A program made the translations under genes and the position numbers. The notes below the pieces were generated by a model that was not told where the DNA came from, made no database searches, and saw nothing but the letters and a program-made list of their open reading frames with translations. From Planctomycetota bacterium (GTDB lineage Bacteria > Planctomycetota > UBA1135 > GCA-002686595): a stretch of DNA of 64,000 bases. Location of the stretch: positions 62,001 through 126,000 of the forward strand of contig NZBA01000135.1 in assembly GCA_002686265.1 (NCBI GenBank), in the 5' to 3' direction. Shown here piece after piece: positions 42,336 through 53,730 of the stretch (its first letter is position 1; each line of letters opens with the position of its first letter).

Positions 42336-42899
42336 ATGATTGCCAGCCTTGCCCTGAGTGCCTTGACCGCGACCGGCTCGCCCGCGGCCGTGCCCCCCGC
42401 CGAACGGCCCGAGGTGCTGATCGCCGTCGAAGCCACCGGCATCCGGGCCCGGAGCTTCAGCAGCGAGCCTCTGCTGCTGATGCTCGCCACTCCCGACCGG
42501 AGTGCGACGACCTTGCACTGGCTGGCCCCCGGCGCGAGCGCGGCGGGTTCGTTCCCGCGCGGCTCCCTCGACGACGGTTGGCTCGAGGTCCTCCTGCCCT
42601 CGCGGGCGGGCTGGTCCACGACCGGCGCCCTCTGCCTGGGAGCTGCCTCACGCACGGGCGCGGAGCTGTGGATCGGCGTTGGCGGGCGCCTGGCGGCGCG
42701 CGCCCTCGGGTTCGGGCTCCTCGACCTCTCCGGCCGGACCCGCGGCAGCTTGCTCCCCGACCGCATGCTGCCCTTCGTCACCGGCGGCGCGGCCGCCGGC
42801 CGCGCGCTCGAAACCCACGTACCGATCCCCGACCCCGGCGTCAAGCCGCCCGCAGACACGCCTCCGAAGATCGAGAAGGAACCCCTCCCGCCGTTCTAG
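42336..42899 (+). CDS. Small secreted protein of unknown function
   Basis: 187 residues. A GGAGGAGA Shine-Dalgarno lies 6 nt before the ATG. A short hydrophobic start (MIASLALSALTATGSPAA) may be a signal peptide. The body is beta-rich (EVLIAVEATGIRARSFS, then SSEPLLLMLATP; GWLEVLLPSRAGW) and ends in a Pro/Lys tail (PADTPPKIEKEPLPPF). The first ~90 residues recall the short extracellular domain of other planctomycete secreted proteins. I do not recognise a family and assign no function. Confidence 0.65.
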   Translation: MIASLALSALTATGSPAAVPPAERPEVLIAVEATGIRARSFSSEPLLLMLATPDRSATTLHWLAPGASAAGSFPRGSLDDGWLEVLLPSRAGWSTTGALCLGAASRTGAELWIGVGGRLAARALGFGLLDLSGRTRGSLLPDRMLPFVTGGAAAGRALETHVPIPDPGVKPPADTPPKIEKEPLPPF

Positions 42900-43043
42900 G
42901 AGAGGACGAGGGGAGGTCTGTGAGAGAGACCCTCGGGGGCTCGCGGTCACGGCCGCGGGCCCCCACTTCGTACCGCTGGGCTGGACTCCGCCGTCGGAGC
43001 GGAGGATCATCGTCGGCCGACGCAACACAGTGATCGCCCTCGA

Positions 43044-44912
43044 ATGCAAGCGAACCTCCCGCGGCCGCCTCCATCGCCGGACCCGGCGCGGGAGTGGGCG
43101 CGAGGTCACCCGACGGCCGGTGGCGCGGTGAGCGGCGGCGAGCCGGCCGAGCTGCCAGCCGAGGGCGAGTTGGACACCTGCTTGGCCGAGCTGGAGGCGG
43201 GGCGCGCGTTCAAGGGGTGCCTGGAGAGCCTGCTCCTCGGTCTCGAGGAGGAGCGCGCGGAGCGACTGATGATGCTCCTGCGAGAAGCTCGCGGCTCCTG
43301 GCTCCCGCTCCTGCGGGGCAGGCCGGGGCGGACCTTGTTCTGCGGCAACGCCCTCTCTGGCACGGTCCTGGCGCTGATCCTGACCGGACACCGCCCGCTC
43401 CTGGCGGACCGGCGCGCCGATCGCCTGGCTTTCGCCCGCCACCGGGCGGCAGCCCTGACCGGCCGGCGGCCCGACGCGGTCCTGTCCACCAGAGAGCGCC
43501 TGCCCTTCGCGGAGGGCAGCTTCGACTTGGTGATCGCCGAGGGCGGCTCACCGGGAACCAGCGCGGGCCTGCCGATCCCCCCCACCGAGGCCAGGCGCGT
43601 CGCGCGCGGCGAGGTCGTGATGACCGCCGACAACCGCCTGGGCTACAAGCGCTCGACGGGCCGGCGCGGGCACTTCACGGTCCCCGGTCCCCTGCACTTC
43701 GCGTCCGCCGCGCTGCGCCCGCGAAGCGGAGAGCGGACGCTCGGGGCCTACCGGCGCGCCCTGACCGGCGGCGGAAGGGGACGGCCGGCGGCCTTCGCGC
43801 TCTACCCGCACTCGGCGGACTTCACCCACCTCGTCGCCCTCGACGAACCCTGGCCGACCCTGCACATCGGGCCCAAGGAGCGCGGGAATCGCTGGAAGAC
43901 GGCCGCCTGCGCCCTGGGGCTGTTCCCGCTGCTGACGCCTTCCTTCGCTCTCGCGAGCGCCCCCAGGGAACTGGAGAGCGCCTCGCGCCTCGCCCGGCTC
44001 CTCGACGCCCTCGCGGAACTCCTCGGCACGCCGCCGCTCATCGCCCAGGAGCTCATCGCCACGCGTGGGAACACGGCCCTGATCCAGACCGCCGCGCGGG
44101 ACGATCCCCGAGCGCACGAGGGGCGCCTGACCATCCGCATCCCCCTCGGCCCGCACCTGCGACCGATGGTCAGCGAGCACCATGAGCGCCTGGGGGCGAT
44201 TCGCCGCGAGTTCCCCGCGGTCCCGGTCCCCGCGCCCCTGTTCGCAGGCGAGCTCGAGGGCCTGTGGCTCACCTGCGAGCAGCGTCTCGCGGGCCTGACC
44301 GCGCCCCAGGTATCCGGGCGCCACCCGCTCGTGGCGCGCATGCTGACCGACGCCGCCGATCACCTCGCACAGCTGGTCACCCGGCCCGCGTCACGCCTGG
44401 ACGCTGAGGGGTTCGAGGAGCTGTTGGGCTGGCGCTTCGAGCTCGTCGGGCGCCACGTGGCGGTCGCGAGCACCCTCGCGCGTCTGGAGCGGATGCGCGA
44501 CGAGTTGCGCGAGAGGCTGGTGGGGCTCAGCTTCCCGCGCGTGCTCTCCCACGGGGACCTGCGCTCCAAGCACGTGCAGGTACGGCCCGACGGAAGCGTC
44601 TTGGGCTACCTCGACTGGGGGACGAGCCGGCGCGACGACTTGCCCGGCTGGGACCTGCTGCACCTGATCGCCCACGAGCACAAGCAGGAGCACGGCCTGC
44701 GGCCGGCGGAGGCCTGGGAGAGGATCCGGCGGCTCGACCGGCTGCGGGACCACGAGCGGGCCGCCCTGGCGGACCACGCCCGGCGGCTGGGAGTGGGGGT
44801 GGAGGTCCTGGAGGCCGGCGCCGAGGGCTACCCGGTACTCCTGGCGGCGATGGCGGAGAGCCACTGGGACTACTCCCGCCCTCGCTGGGTCCACCGACAG
44901 TTCGATTTGTAG
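43044..44912 (+). CDS. Methyltransferase-like domain fused to an aminoglycoside-phosphotransferase-like kinase domain
   Basis: 622 residues from the ATG at 43044 (a GTG at 43128 would remove 28 low-complexity residues). Residues ~85-240 resemble a class I SAM methyltransferase: LFCGNALSGTVLALILTG in place of motif I, and LPFAEGSFDLVIAEGGSPG as motif IV, but the Gly-rich loop is degenerate. Residues ~300-600 look like an APH/choline-kinase fold: LSHGDLRSKHVQVRPDGSVL with catalytic H503-G-D505, then GYLDWGTSRRDDLPGWDLLH supplying the DWG-like metal Asp. Such pairings occur near glycan biosynthesis genes; here the gene is alone. A small-molecule or glycan kinase is the best guess. Confidence 0.7.
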   Translation: MQANLPRPPPSPDPAREWARGHPTAGGAVSGGEPAELPAEGELDTCLAELEAGRAFKGCLESLLLGLEEERAERLMMLLREARGSWLPLLRGRPGRTLFCGNALSGTVLALILTGHRPLLADRRADRLAFARHRAAALTGRRPDAVLSTRERLPFAEGSFDLVIAEGGSPGTSAGLPIPPTEARRVARGEVVMTADNRLGYKRSTGRRGHFTVPGPLHFASAALRPRSGERTLGAYRRALTGGGRGRPAAFALYPHSADFTHLVALDEPWPTLHIGPKERGNRWKTAACALGLFPLLTPSFALASAPRELESASRLARLLDALAELLGTPPLIAQELIATRGNTALIQTAARDDPRAHEGRLTIRIPLGPHLRPMVSEHHERLGAIRREFPAVPVPAPLFAGELEGLWLTCEQRLAGLTAPQVSGRHPLVARMLTDAADHLAQLVTRPASRLDAEGFEELLGWRFELVGRHVAVASTLARLERMRDELRERLVGLSFPRVLSHGDLRSKHVQVRPDGSVLGYLDWGTSRRDDLPGWDLLHLIAHEHKQEHGLRPAEAWERIRRLDRLRDHERAALADHARRLGVGVEVLEAGAEGYPVLLAAMAESHWDYSRPRWVHRQFDL

Positions 44913-45064
44913 CCGATCAGGGCCTCTCAGGCCCGGGTGAGGGCCTTCGGGAAACGACACCGAGGAAACCCGGCCCGAATCCCAGACAGGTTCCCCGTAT
45001 CGGGGGATTGGTGTATGCTTGGAGCACATCCCTGGTCGAGCCTCCTCCCCGAGCACGGTGCTAT

Positions 45065-45078
45065 ATGCGACGTCGCAT
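45065..45078. promoter_or_regulatory. Perfect 14-bp palindrome, possible operator
   Basis: ATGCGACGTCGCAT at 45065-45078 is perfectly self-complementary and lies 80 bp upstream of the secreted-protein start at 45158, inside the AT-richer 245-bp gap. Its size suits a dimeric repressor or activator site. The same gap begins with a GGGCCT-CTC-AGGCCC hairpin (44920-44934), 8 nt after the preceding stop, which may be a terminator. Confidence 0.4.
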
Positions 45079-45157
45079 CAATATGGGAGCAGGGTCGGCC
45101 TGACGGTTTCTGGTGATCAATCACCATCTCATTCACCCGCTTCAGAAGAGTCTCAGC

Positions 45158-46684
45158 ATGAAAGTTTCCGCAATCGCGTTGGCGGTTGTTGCGGGCACGG
45201 CTGTTTCGCCCGCTTTCGCACAGTTTACGGACGCCCACAGCGCCACGAACCCCAAGGTCGCCACGCCCGTGGTAGCGAACTCCGGCGGTGGCTGGCTCGG
45301 TGGCAGTGACGCCTGTGCGACGCCCCAAGACATCGGCTCCGGCGACGTGTTCGGTCAGACCTTTGACACGACCGCCGCTTCGACTGGTCCCGAGCACCAG
45401 TCCGAGTCCCTCTGCTTCTTCTTCGCCACCTCCGGCGTCGACCTCGACGTCTGGTTCAAGTGGACCTCGTCCGCCGGCGGCAACGCCACGGTCACCACTT
45501 GCAACGGCACGTCCGGCGACACGAAGGTGGCCGCCTACGACGACACCGGTGGATGCCCCACGGGCTCCGCAATCGGTTGCAACGACGACGCGTGTGGCCT
45601 CCAGTCCACGGTCGTCTTCGCCGCCACCCCCGGCAACGCCTACGTGATCCAGCTCGGCGCGTTCCCCGGTGCCTCCGGCGCCACGGGTGCGTTCGACGTC
45701 ACCGAGGCCGCGCCCCCCCCGTGCGGCCAGTACGACAACGGCACGACCGAGAACGCTCTGGGCCTCACCGCTGGTGGTGAGATGGGCTGGTTGCACTTCT
45801 GGGATTGCGCCGGCGCCGTCACGACCGTCGAGAGTGCCTACGGCTCCGCGATGTTCCCCGGCTCCGTCACCAACGGCTCCAACAGCCAAGTCGCCCTCTA
45901 CACCGGCGGCGACGCGACGAGCGGCCCCGGTGCTGCGACGATGGTCGCCTCCACGACGACGACCGTCGTCAATGGCGACACCGACATCCTGAACCCCATC
46001 CCGCTCGCGGGCAACATCTCCGGCGGTGGCTGGGCCCTCGTGTCCGCCGACCAGATCGCCGGCGAGTTCCCGGGTCCGATGGACCAGGACGCTTCCGGCC
46101 CCGAGGCTTGGGTCGTCGGTAACACCACCGGCCCCGGCACCCTTGACATCACGAACCTCAACAACAACAACGTTCCCCCGCTGCAGATGCAGGCCATCGG
46201 CTTCTCCGCCTACTGGCTCCTGCGCATCGACGGCGGAGGCAACAACAGCATCGGCACCGAGCAGTGCTTCGGTGACGGCGGCGGCACGGCTTGCCCCTGC
46301 GGCAACACGAGCGCGAACGGCGGTTGCGCCAACGCCTCCGGCGACGGCTGTACCCTCGATGCTGACGGCTCCAACGGCGGCACCCTGAACGCCGGCAACG
46401 CTATTCCTAGCCAGCCGGGTCTGTTCTTCCAGGGCAACAACAGCATCGGCGGCGGTAACGGTATCGTCTTCGGTGACGGCCTGCGTTGCTGTGGTTCCGG
46501 CATCATCCGCCTCGGCGTCGTCCTTCCGGACGGCACCGGCGCTGCGTCGTACTCAAACACGCAGGCCTCGGGCGGCGCGAACGCCGGCGATACCAAGTGC
46601 TACCAGTACTGGTACCGCAACCCCAACGGTTCCCCCTGCGGCGCGGGCTTCAACCTGTCCAACGCCGTCTCGATCACCTGGTAG
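45158..46684 (+). CDS. Secreted protein with PPC-like domain and C-terminal WYRDP domain
   Basis: 508 residues from the ATG at 45158, which gives a clear signal peptide (MKVSAIALAVVAGTAVSPAFA); an ATG 15 codons upstream lacks one. Residues ~45-185 are a pre-peptidase-C-like beta domain (DVWFKWTSSAGGNATVTTC, TKVAAYDD, CNDDACGLQS). A second beta-rich region follows, then from ~380 the CFGDGGGTACPCGN module with GLFFQGNNSIGGGNG, FGDGLRCC and YQYWYRNPNGSPCGAGFNLS to the end. Codons and composition are less GC-extreme than neighbours, with many Asn/Thr, fitting a highly expressed surface protein. A strong terminator follows. Function unknown. Confidence 0.88.
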   Translation: MKVSAIALAVVAGTAVSPAFAQFTDAHSATNPKVATPVVANSGGGWLGGSDACATPQDIGSGDVFGQTFDTTAASTGPEHQSESLCFFFATSGVDLDVWFKWTSSAGGNATVTTCNGTSGDTKVAAYDDTGGCPTGSAIGCNDDACGLQSTVVFAATPGNAYVIQLGAFPGASGATGAFDVTEAAPPPCGQYDNGTTENALGLTAGGEMGWLHFWDCAGAVTTVESAYGSAMFPGSVTNGSNSQVALYTGGDATSGPGAATMVASTTTTVVNGDTDILNPIPLAGNISGGGWALVSADQIAGEFPGPMDQDASGPEAWVVGNTTGPGTLDITNLNNNNVPPLQMQAIGFSAYWLLRIDGGGNNSIGTEQCFGDGGGTACPCGNTSANGGCANASGDGCTLDADGSNGGTLNAGNAIPSQPGLFFQGNNSIGGGNGIVFGDGLRCCGSGIIRLGVVLPDGTGAASYSNTQASGGANAGDTKCYQYWYRNPNGSPCGAGFNLSNAVSITW

Positions 46685-46701
46685 ATCCCTACCTCGTGCT
46701 C

Positions 46702-46721
46702 GAAGGGTCAGCTGACCCTTC
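46702..46721. repeat. Perfect 20-bp palindrome just after the stop codon
   Basis: GAAGGGTCAGCTGACCCTTC is self-complementary over its full length. As RNA it would give an 8-bp stem with an AGCT loop, directly ahead of the main terminator hairpin. It may be a first terminator, an mRNA-stabilising 3' structure or a protein site. Confidence 0.7.
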
Positions 46722-46736
46722 CGGAACCTAGACAAC

Positions 46737-46778
46737 AAGGTGGCGTCGCTCCCACGCGGGCGACGCCACCTTTCTTTC
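46737..46778 (+). terminator. Rho-independent terminator of the secreted-protein gene
   Basis: A 12-bp perfect stem (AAGGTGGCGTCG, 46737-46748, with CGACGCCACCTT, 46761-46772) has a 12-nt loop and is followed by TCTTTC, so the U-rich run TTTCTTTC begins at 46771. This is the best intrinsic terminator in the window, consistent with strong expression of the upstream gene. Confidence 0.85.
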
Positions 46779-46977
46779 ACTCTCCGCGAGAGGCCCCCCC
46801 TACGAACTGGGGCGCACGCCGCTCACTTTCGACCCCGCAGGCTTGCAAAGGCCTCCGGAAGGTGCGAGCACGAGCCCGGCAAGGCAAGGGAGAGAGGGCC
46901 GGCGAGTCTCCGCCGCGTCCACGCTTCGCCCTCAGGCGCCCGAACACACGCTCCGATAAACAGCCCGATACCCGGCC

Positions 46978-49476
46978 ATGATCACGCTCACCGTTCTCGT
47001 CCTTCTCGGTCTCTCCCTGCTCCTACTGCACGTCGGTCGTGCGCTCTTGGCCTGGACGGTGCCGCCGCTGCTCGGCTTGGCGCTCTGGGCCTTGGCCGGG
47101 ATCGAAACCGTGGGGTGGTTCTGGGCTCTTGCCGGCACCTACGCCCTCTGCCTAGCCGTCTTCGCCCTGCCGTTCACGCGGCGAGTCCTGATCACGCGCC
47201 GACTGATGAAGCTCTTGGCGCCGATCTTCCCGACCATGAGCGAGACCGAGCGCATCGCCCTCGAGGCGGGCTCGGTCTGGTGGGACGCGGATCTGTTCTC
47301 GGGCAAGCCGCGCTGGCAGCGGCTGCTGGACTTCCAGGTCTCCGAGCTCAACGCCCGCGAACGCGAGTTCCTCGACGGACCGACCGAACAGCTGTGTGGG
47401 ATGCTCGACGACTGGGACATCCATCAACGGCAGGATCTCTCGGGGGAGACGTGGGCGTTCATGAAGGAGGCCGGCTTCTTCGGCATGATCATCCCGCCCG
47501 AGTACGGGGGCCAGGGCCTCTCCGCCCAGGCCTGCTCGGCGGTTCTGACCAAGATCTCCACGCGCAGCGTGCCCGGCGCCGTCACGGTCATGGTCCCCAA
47601 CTCCCTCGGCCCGGCGGAGCTCCTCCTGCACTACGGGACCGAGGAGCAGAAGGACCACTTCCTCCCGCGTCTGGCGAGCGGCGAGGAGATGCCCTGCTTC
47701 GCCCTGACCGAGCCCGGCGCCGGAAGCGACGCCGGCTCGATGCAGAGCTCGGGCGTGGTCTGCCGCGGGACCTACAAGGGCGAGGAGCTCCTGGGCATCC
47801 GGCTCAACTGGAACAAGCGCTACATCACGCTCAGCTCCGTGGCGACTCTCCTAGGCCTGGCCTTCAAGCTGCGAGATCCCGACGGCCTGCTGGGCGGCAA
47901 GGAGAACTTGGGCATCACCTGCGCCCTGGTCCCGACCGACTCGCCCGGGGTGGAGATCGGCATGCGCCACGATCCGCTCGGCGTGCCCTTCATCAACGGT
48001 CCGACGAAAGGCCGTGACGTCTTCGTGCCCCTCGACGCGATCATCGGCGGCGTCGAGCGCGCGGGCCAGGGTTGGCGGATGCTGATGGACTGCCTCAGCG
48101 CGGGCCGCGGGATTTCCCTGCCGGGCATGGCCTGCGGCGCGGCTCAAGCTCTCTCGCGGGGGATCAGCGCCTACGGGAACATCCGCGAGCAGTTCGGCAT
48201 GCCGATCGGCCGCTTCGAGGGCGTCGAGGAGAAGCTCGCCCCGATCGGCGGCATGGGTTATCTGATGAACGCGGCGCGCACTCTGACGGCCGGAGCGATC
48301 GATGCCGGCCAGAAGCCGGCGGTGATCTCGGCCATCATGAAGGCCTACCTGACCGAGGGCATGCGCCAGGTCGTGATCAACGGGATGGACGTGATGGGCG
48401 GCGCGGGAATCTCGCTCGGCCCGCGCAACACCCTGGGCCTGGGCTACCAGGGACTGCCGATCAGCATCACGGTCGAGGGCGCGAACATCCTGACGCGCTC
48501 GATGATCATCTTCGGCCAGGGCGCCATCCGCTGCCATCCCTTCGCCCTCGACGAGATCCAGAGCATCCAGAGCAAGGATGTGAAGCGCTTCGACGAGGCC
48601 TTCTTCGGTCACATCGGCTTGGTTTGCTCCAACGTCGTAAGAGGCACCGTCCTTGGTTGGACACGCGGCCTGCTCGCGAGCTCTCCGGTCAACGGACCGG
48701 CAGCGCCCTACTTCCGAGGTCTCGACCGGCTGAGCGCCGCCTACGCGGTCTGCGCCGAGGTGTCGATGATGACCCTGGGAGGCTCCCTGAAGTTTCGTGA
48801 GAAGCTGACCGGTCGCCTGGCCGATGGCTTGGCCTGGCTCTACCTGGGCTCCGCGGCGCTCAAGCGTTTCGAGGACGGCGGCCGCAACGAGGTCGAGGTC
48901 CCGTTCCTACGTTGGTCGATGGAAACGGCCCTGTTCGAGATCCAGAGCGCTCTCTTGGGCGTCCTCGACAACCTCCCCAACCGCCCCCTCGCCCACCTGC
49001 TGCGCCTCCACCTCTTCCCGATCTGGTCGCGCCACGGCGGTCCGAGCGATCGCCTCGGTGGACAGGTGTCGCGGGCCATGCTTTCCAACGCCGAAGCGCG
49101 CGAGATGCTCTCGCGCGAGCTGTTCATGCCCGACGAGGGCCGGCCTGGCCTGGCGGCGCTCGAGAAGGCGCTCCACATCGTCATGGCCGCCTCCGAGGCG
49201 CGCAAGAAGCTCAAGCAAGGCGTGCGCGACAAGGTCGTCTGCGGGCCGAGCAAGGAAGCGCGCCTCGACGCCGCCGTCGAGGTAGGGGTGCTCACGGCCG
49301 CGGAGCGTGACCTGATCCGTCTGGCCGCCCAGACCCGCGACGAGGCCATCCAGGTGGACGCCTTCGAGTTCCCCGGCCACCCCCTGCGGGTGGTTCCCGC
49401 CGAGGCCGCGCTCACGGAGTCCGCTGCCTCCGCTCCCGAGCCCGAGGTCGAGTCCACGGGCGTGGATGCGGGCTGA
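46978..49476 (+). CDS. fadE: Acyl-CoA dehydrogenase FadE
   Basis: 832 residues, the length of gammaproteobacterial FadE (~815). Residues ~1-75 contain hydrophobic helices (LTVLVLLGLSLLLLHVGRAL, then TVPPLLGLALWALAGI), marking the membrane-associated FadE type. The dehydrogenase core has IIPPEYGGQGLSAQA, FALTEPGAGSDAGSM, LNWNKRYITLSSVATLLGLA, REQFGMPIGRFEGVEEKLAP and GYQGLPISITVEGANILTRS. A ~200-residue C-terminal extension completes the family. It performs the first oxidation of long-chain fatty acyl-CoA. A 200-bp leader after the terminator suggests its own promoter. It complements the short-chain dehydrogenases elsewhere in the window. Confidence 0.93.
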   Translation: MITLTVLVLLGLSLLLLHVGRALLAWTVPPLLGLALWALAGIETVGWFWALAGTYALCLAVFALPFTRRVLITRRLMKLLAPIFPTMSETERIALEAGSVWWDADLFSGKPRWQRLLDFQVSELNAREREFLDGPTEQLCGMLDDWDIHQRQDLSGETWAFMKEAGFFGMIIPPEYGGQGLSAQACSAVLTKISTRSVPGAVTVMVPNSLGPAELLLHYGTEEQKDHFLPRLASGEEMPCFALTEPGAGSDAGSMQSSGVVCRGTYKGEELLGIRLNWNKRYITLSSVATLLGLAFKLRDPDGLLGGKENLGITCALVPTDSPGVEIGMRHDPLGVPFINGPTKGRDVFVPLDAIIGGVERAGQGWRMLMDCLSAGRGISLPGMACGAAQALSRGISAYGNIREQFGMPIGRFEGVEEKLAPIGGMGYLMNAARTLTAGAIDAGQKPAVISAIMKAYLTEGMRQVVINGMDVMGGAGISLGPRNTLGLGYQGLPISITVEGANILTRSMIIFGQGAIRCHPFALDEIQSIQSKDVKRFDEAFFGHIGLVCSNVVRGTVLGWTRGLLASSPVNGPAAPYFRGLDRLSAAYAVCAEVSMMTLGGSLKFREKLTGRLADGLAWLYLGSAALKRFEDGGRNEVEVPFLRWSMETALFEIQSALLGVLDNLPNRPLAHLLRLHLFPIWSRHGGPSDRLGGQVSRAMLSNAEAREMLSRELFMPDEGRPGLAALEKALHIVMAASEARKKLKQGVRDKVVCGPSKEARLDAAVEVGVLTAAERDLIRLAAQTRDEAIQVDAFEFPGHPLRVVPAEAALTESAASAPEPEVESTGVDAG

Positions 49477-49480
49477 GCAG

Positions 49481-50965
49481 TCAACCGTCACCGGAGGAGC
49501 GCTCTTCGGCGGATCGTTCCTCCGCGATGCGCTCCTCGAGCCAGCGGCGCAGCCGCCGGCCGAGCTCGGCGAGGTCGAGGCCGAGGACCTCCTCCACGAC
49601 GAGCTGGGACGCCTCCCCGGTGCCGATACGGCGCAGGATGGCGCTCGCCTCCTCGGGACGCGCCTCCACCAGGTAAGCGGCCAGCACGTAGGAGAGCAGC
49701 ATGTCCTCGGTCGTCAGGGTGTTGACCGACCGCCCGAGGGCGTAGATCAGCTTGGGCGAACGCTCGCCGGCTAGGATGCGCGCCGCCTCGGCGTACCAAT
49801 CCGAGCCTGACTGGAGCAGGCGGCTGCGCAGGGCGGCGTCCTCCTCGGGCAGGAGGTAGTCGGACGGCTTCACGAACCAGGTCAGGCGCGTGCCGACGAG
49901 CTCACGGGTGATGTACAGACCGAAGCCCTCGAAGGCCCAGCCCTGGTCTCCGTCGAGCTCGAAGGCGTCGCCGAAGAGGTGCTGCAGGCCGAGGCGCGCG
50001 AGGCCGTCGAGGCGCTTGGCGGGTTCGTCACACCAGCTCACCACGTCGTGGCTGCCGGGAACGGCGGCGGCGACGAGCTTCTCCATGAAACGTCGGATGC
50101 GCTCGTCGGCGTCGGGGTGGGCGGCGACGAAGCGCCGTCCCTGGTCGTCGTCGGTCAGCGCGTAGGCGGTGAAGCTGGCGGGGAAGTCGGCTTCCAACCC
50201 CATCACCTCGTTCACGAACGAGCGCTGCGCGAGGAGCACGCGCAGGATACGCTCGAGCTCCTCGCGTCCGCAGGTCCCCAGGACCCGCACACCGCCCGCC
50301 GAGAGGCATGCGGTCCACTCCAGGTCGAAGGCGCCTTCGCGCGCGTTGGGCGTGACGGTGACCGGCGCCGGCGCCCCATCGAGCAGTTTGCGGGCCAGAG
50401 GCGAGAAGCCGACCCTCCTCTCGGCCGCCCGCGAAGTCTCCCCGAGCACCCAACGATCACCGCGCCGCACCTCCCCGCGTCCCGTGCGCACGACCTCGTC
50501 ATCGGGATCGAGGACCAACAGCTGATCGCGCACGGCCCGCGCCCGCTCGATCTCGAGGGCCGTCTCGTGCTCTGCGAGCAAGGCCAACACCCGGTCCCGG
50601 AAGACGCTCACGACCTCGTGCTTGCGACCGGGGAGTTCCACTAGGGCGCGCTTGTCGAAGTCCCGGGGGACCCGCGGCTTGCGCGGGGCGACCCACTCCT
50701 GATCGCGATTGCGCTTGAAACCCAGGCCGCGCCGCGCCTGCTCGTGATCGTCATCGAACTCCAGGACCGAACGCCACAAGCCCGCGCGGGCCGCGAACAG
50801 CTTCTTTCGCGTGCACCAGCCCGCGAGCTCCTCCAACCCGCCGATGAGCTCGACGACCGCCGCCGCGTGCGCCTCCTCGAACTCGTGCGCCTGGGTCGTG
50901 GCGGGCGGGCCACCCGAGGCCAGGACGGTCGCCACCGCCAGCAGGAGGGAGCGCGGGAAGGACAC
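49481..50965 (-). CDS. Secreted protein of unknown function, possibly a degenerate peptidase
   Basis: 494 residues with a signal peptide (FPRSLLLAVATVLASGG). The N-terminal ~130 residues are helical (TPR-like: KKLFAARAGLWRSVLEFDDD, HEQARRGLGFKR). The region ~320-400 (ARLGLQHLFGDAF, WAFEGFGLYITRELVG) recalls the fold of MA-clan peptidases around the usual HExxH and third-ligand Glu, but no HExxH is present, so activity is doubtful. Similar secreted proteins occur in planctomycetes without known function. It lies 14 nt downstream of acnA on the same strand and may be co-transcribed. Confidence 0.65.
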   Translation of the reverse strand: MSFPRSLLLAVATVLASGGPPATTQAHEFEEAHAAAVVELIGGLEELAGWCTRKKLFAARAGLWRSVLEFDDDHEQARRGLGFKRNRDQEWVAPRKPRVPRDFDKRALVELPGRKHEVVSVFRDRVLALLAEHETALEIERARAVRDQLLVLDPDDEVVRTGRGEVRRGDRWVLGETSRAAERRVGFSPLARKLLDGAPAPVTVTPNAREGAFDLEWTACLSAGGVRVLGTCGREELERILRVLLAQRSFVNEVMGLEADFPASFTAYALTDDDQGRRFVAAHPDADERIRRFMEKLVAAAVPGSHDVVSWCDEPAKRLDGLARLGLQHLFGDAFELDGDQGWAFEGFGLYITRELVGTRLTWFVKPSDYLLPEEDAALRSRLLQSGSDWYAEAARILAGERSPKLIYALGRSVNTLTTEDMLLSYVLAAYLVEARPEEASAILRRIGTGEASQLVVEEVLGLDLAELGRRLRRWLEERIAEERSAEERSSGDG

Positions 50966-50979
50966 GGCCGGTGCGATCG

Positions 50980-53673
<2,694 letters not shown>

Positions 53674-53730
53674 GGGGTTGGGTCCTTCGTCGGTGAATCC
53701 CCCCGATCATACCGGCCGCCGGCGGCGGGG

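Noticed and set aside
46740-48017. 425-codon plus-strand frame starting in the terminator
   Set aside because: It overlaps fadE in another frame and begins inside the terminator hairpin; the FadE frame has full family conservation.
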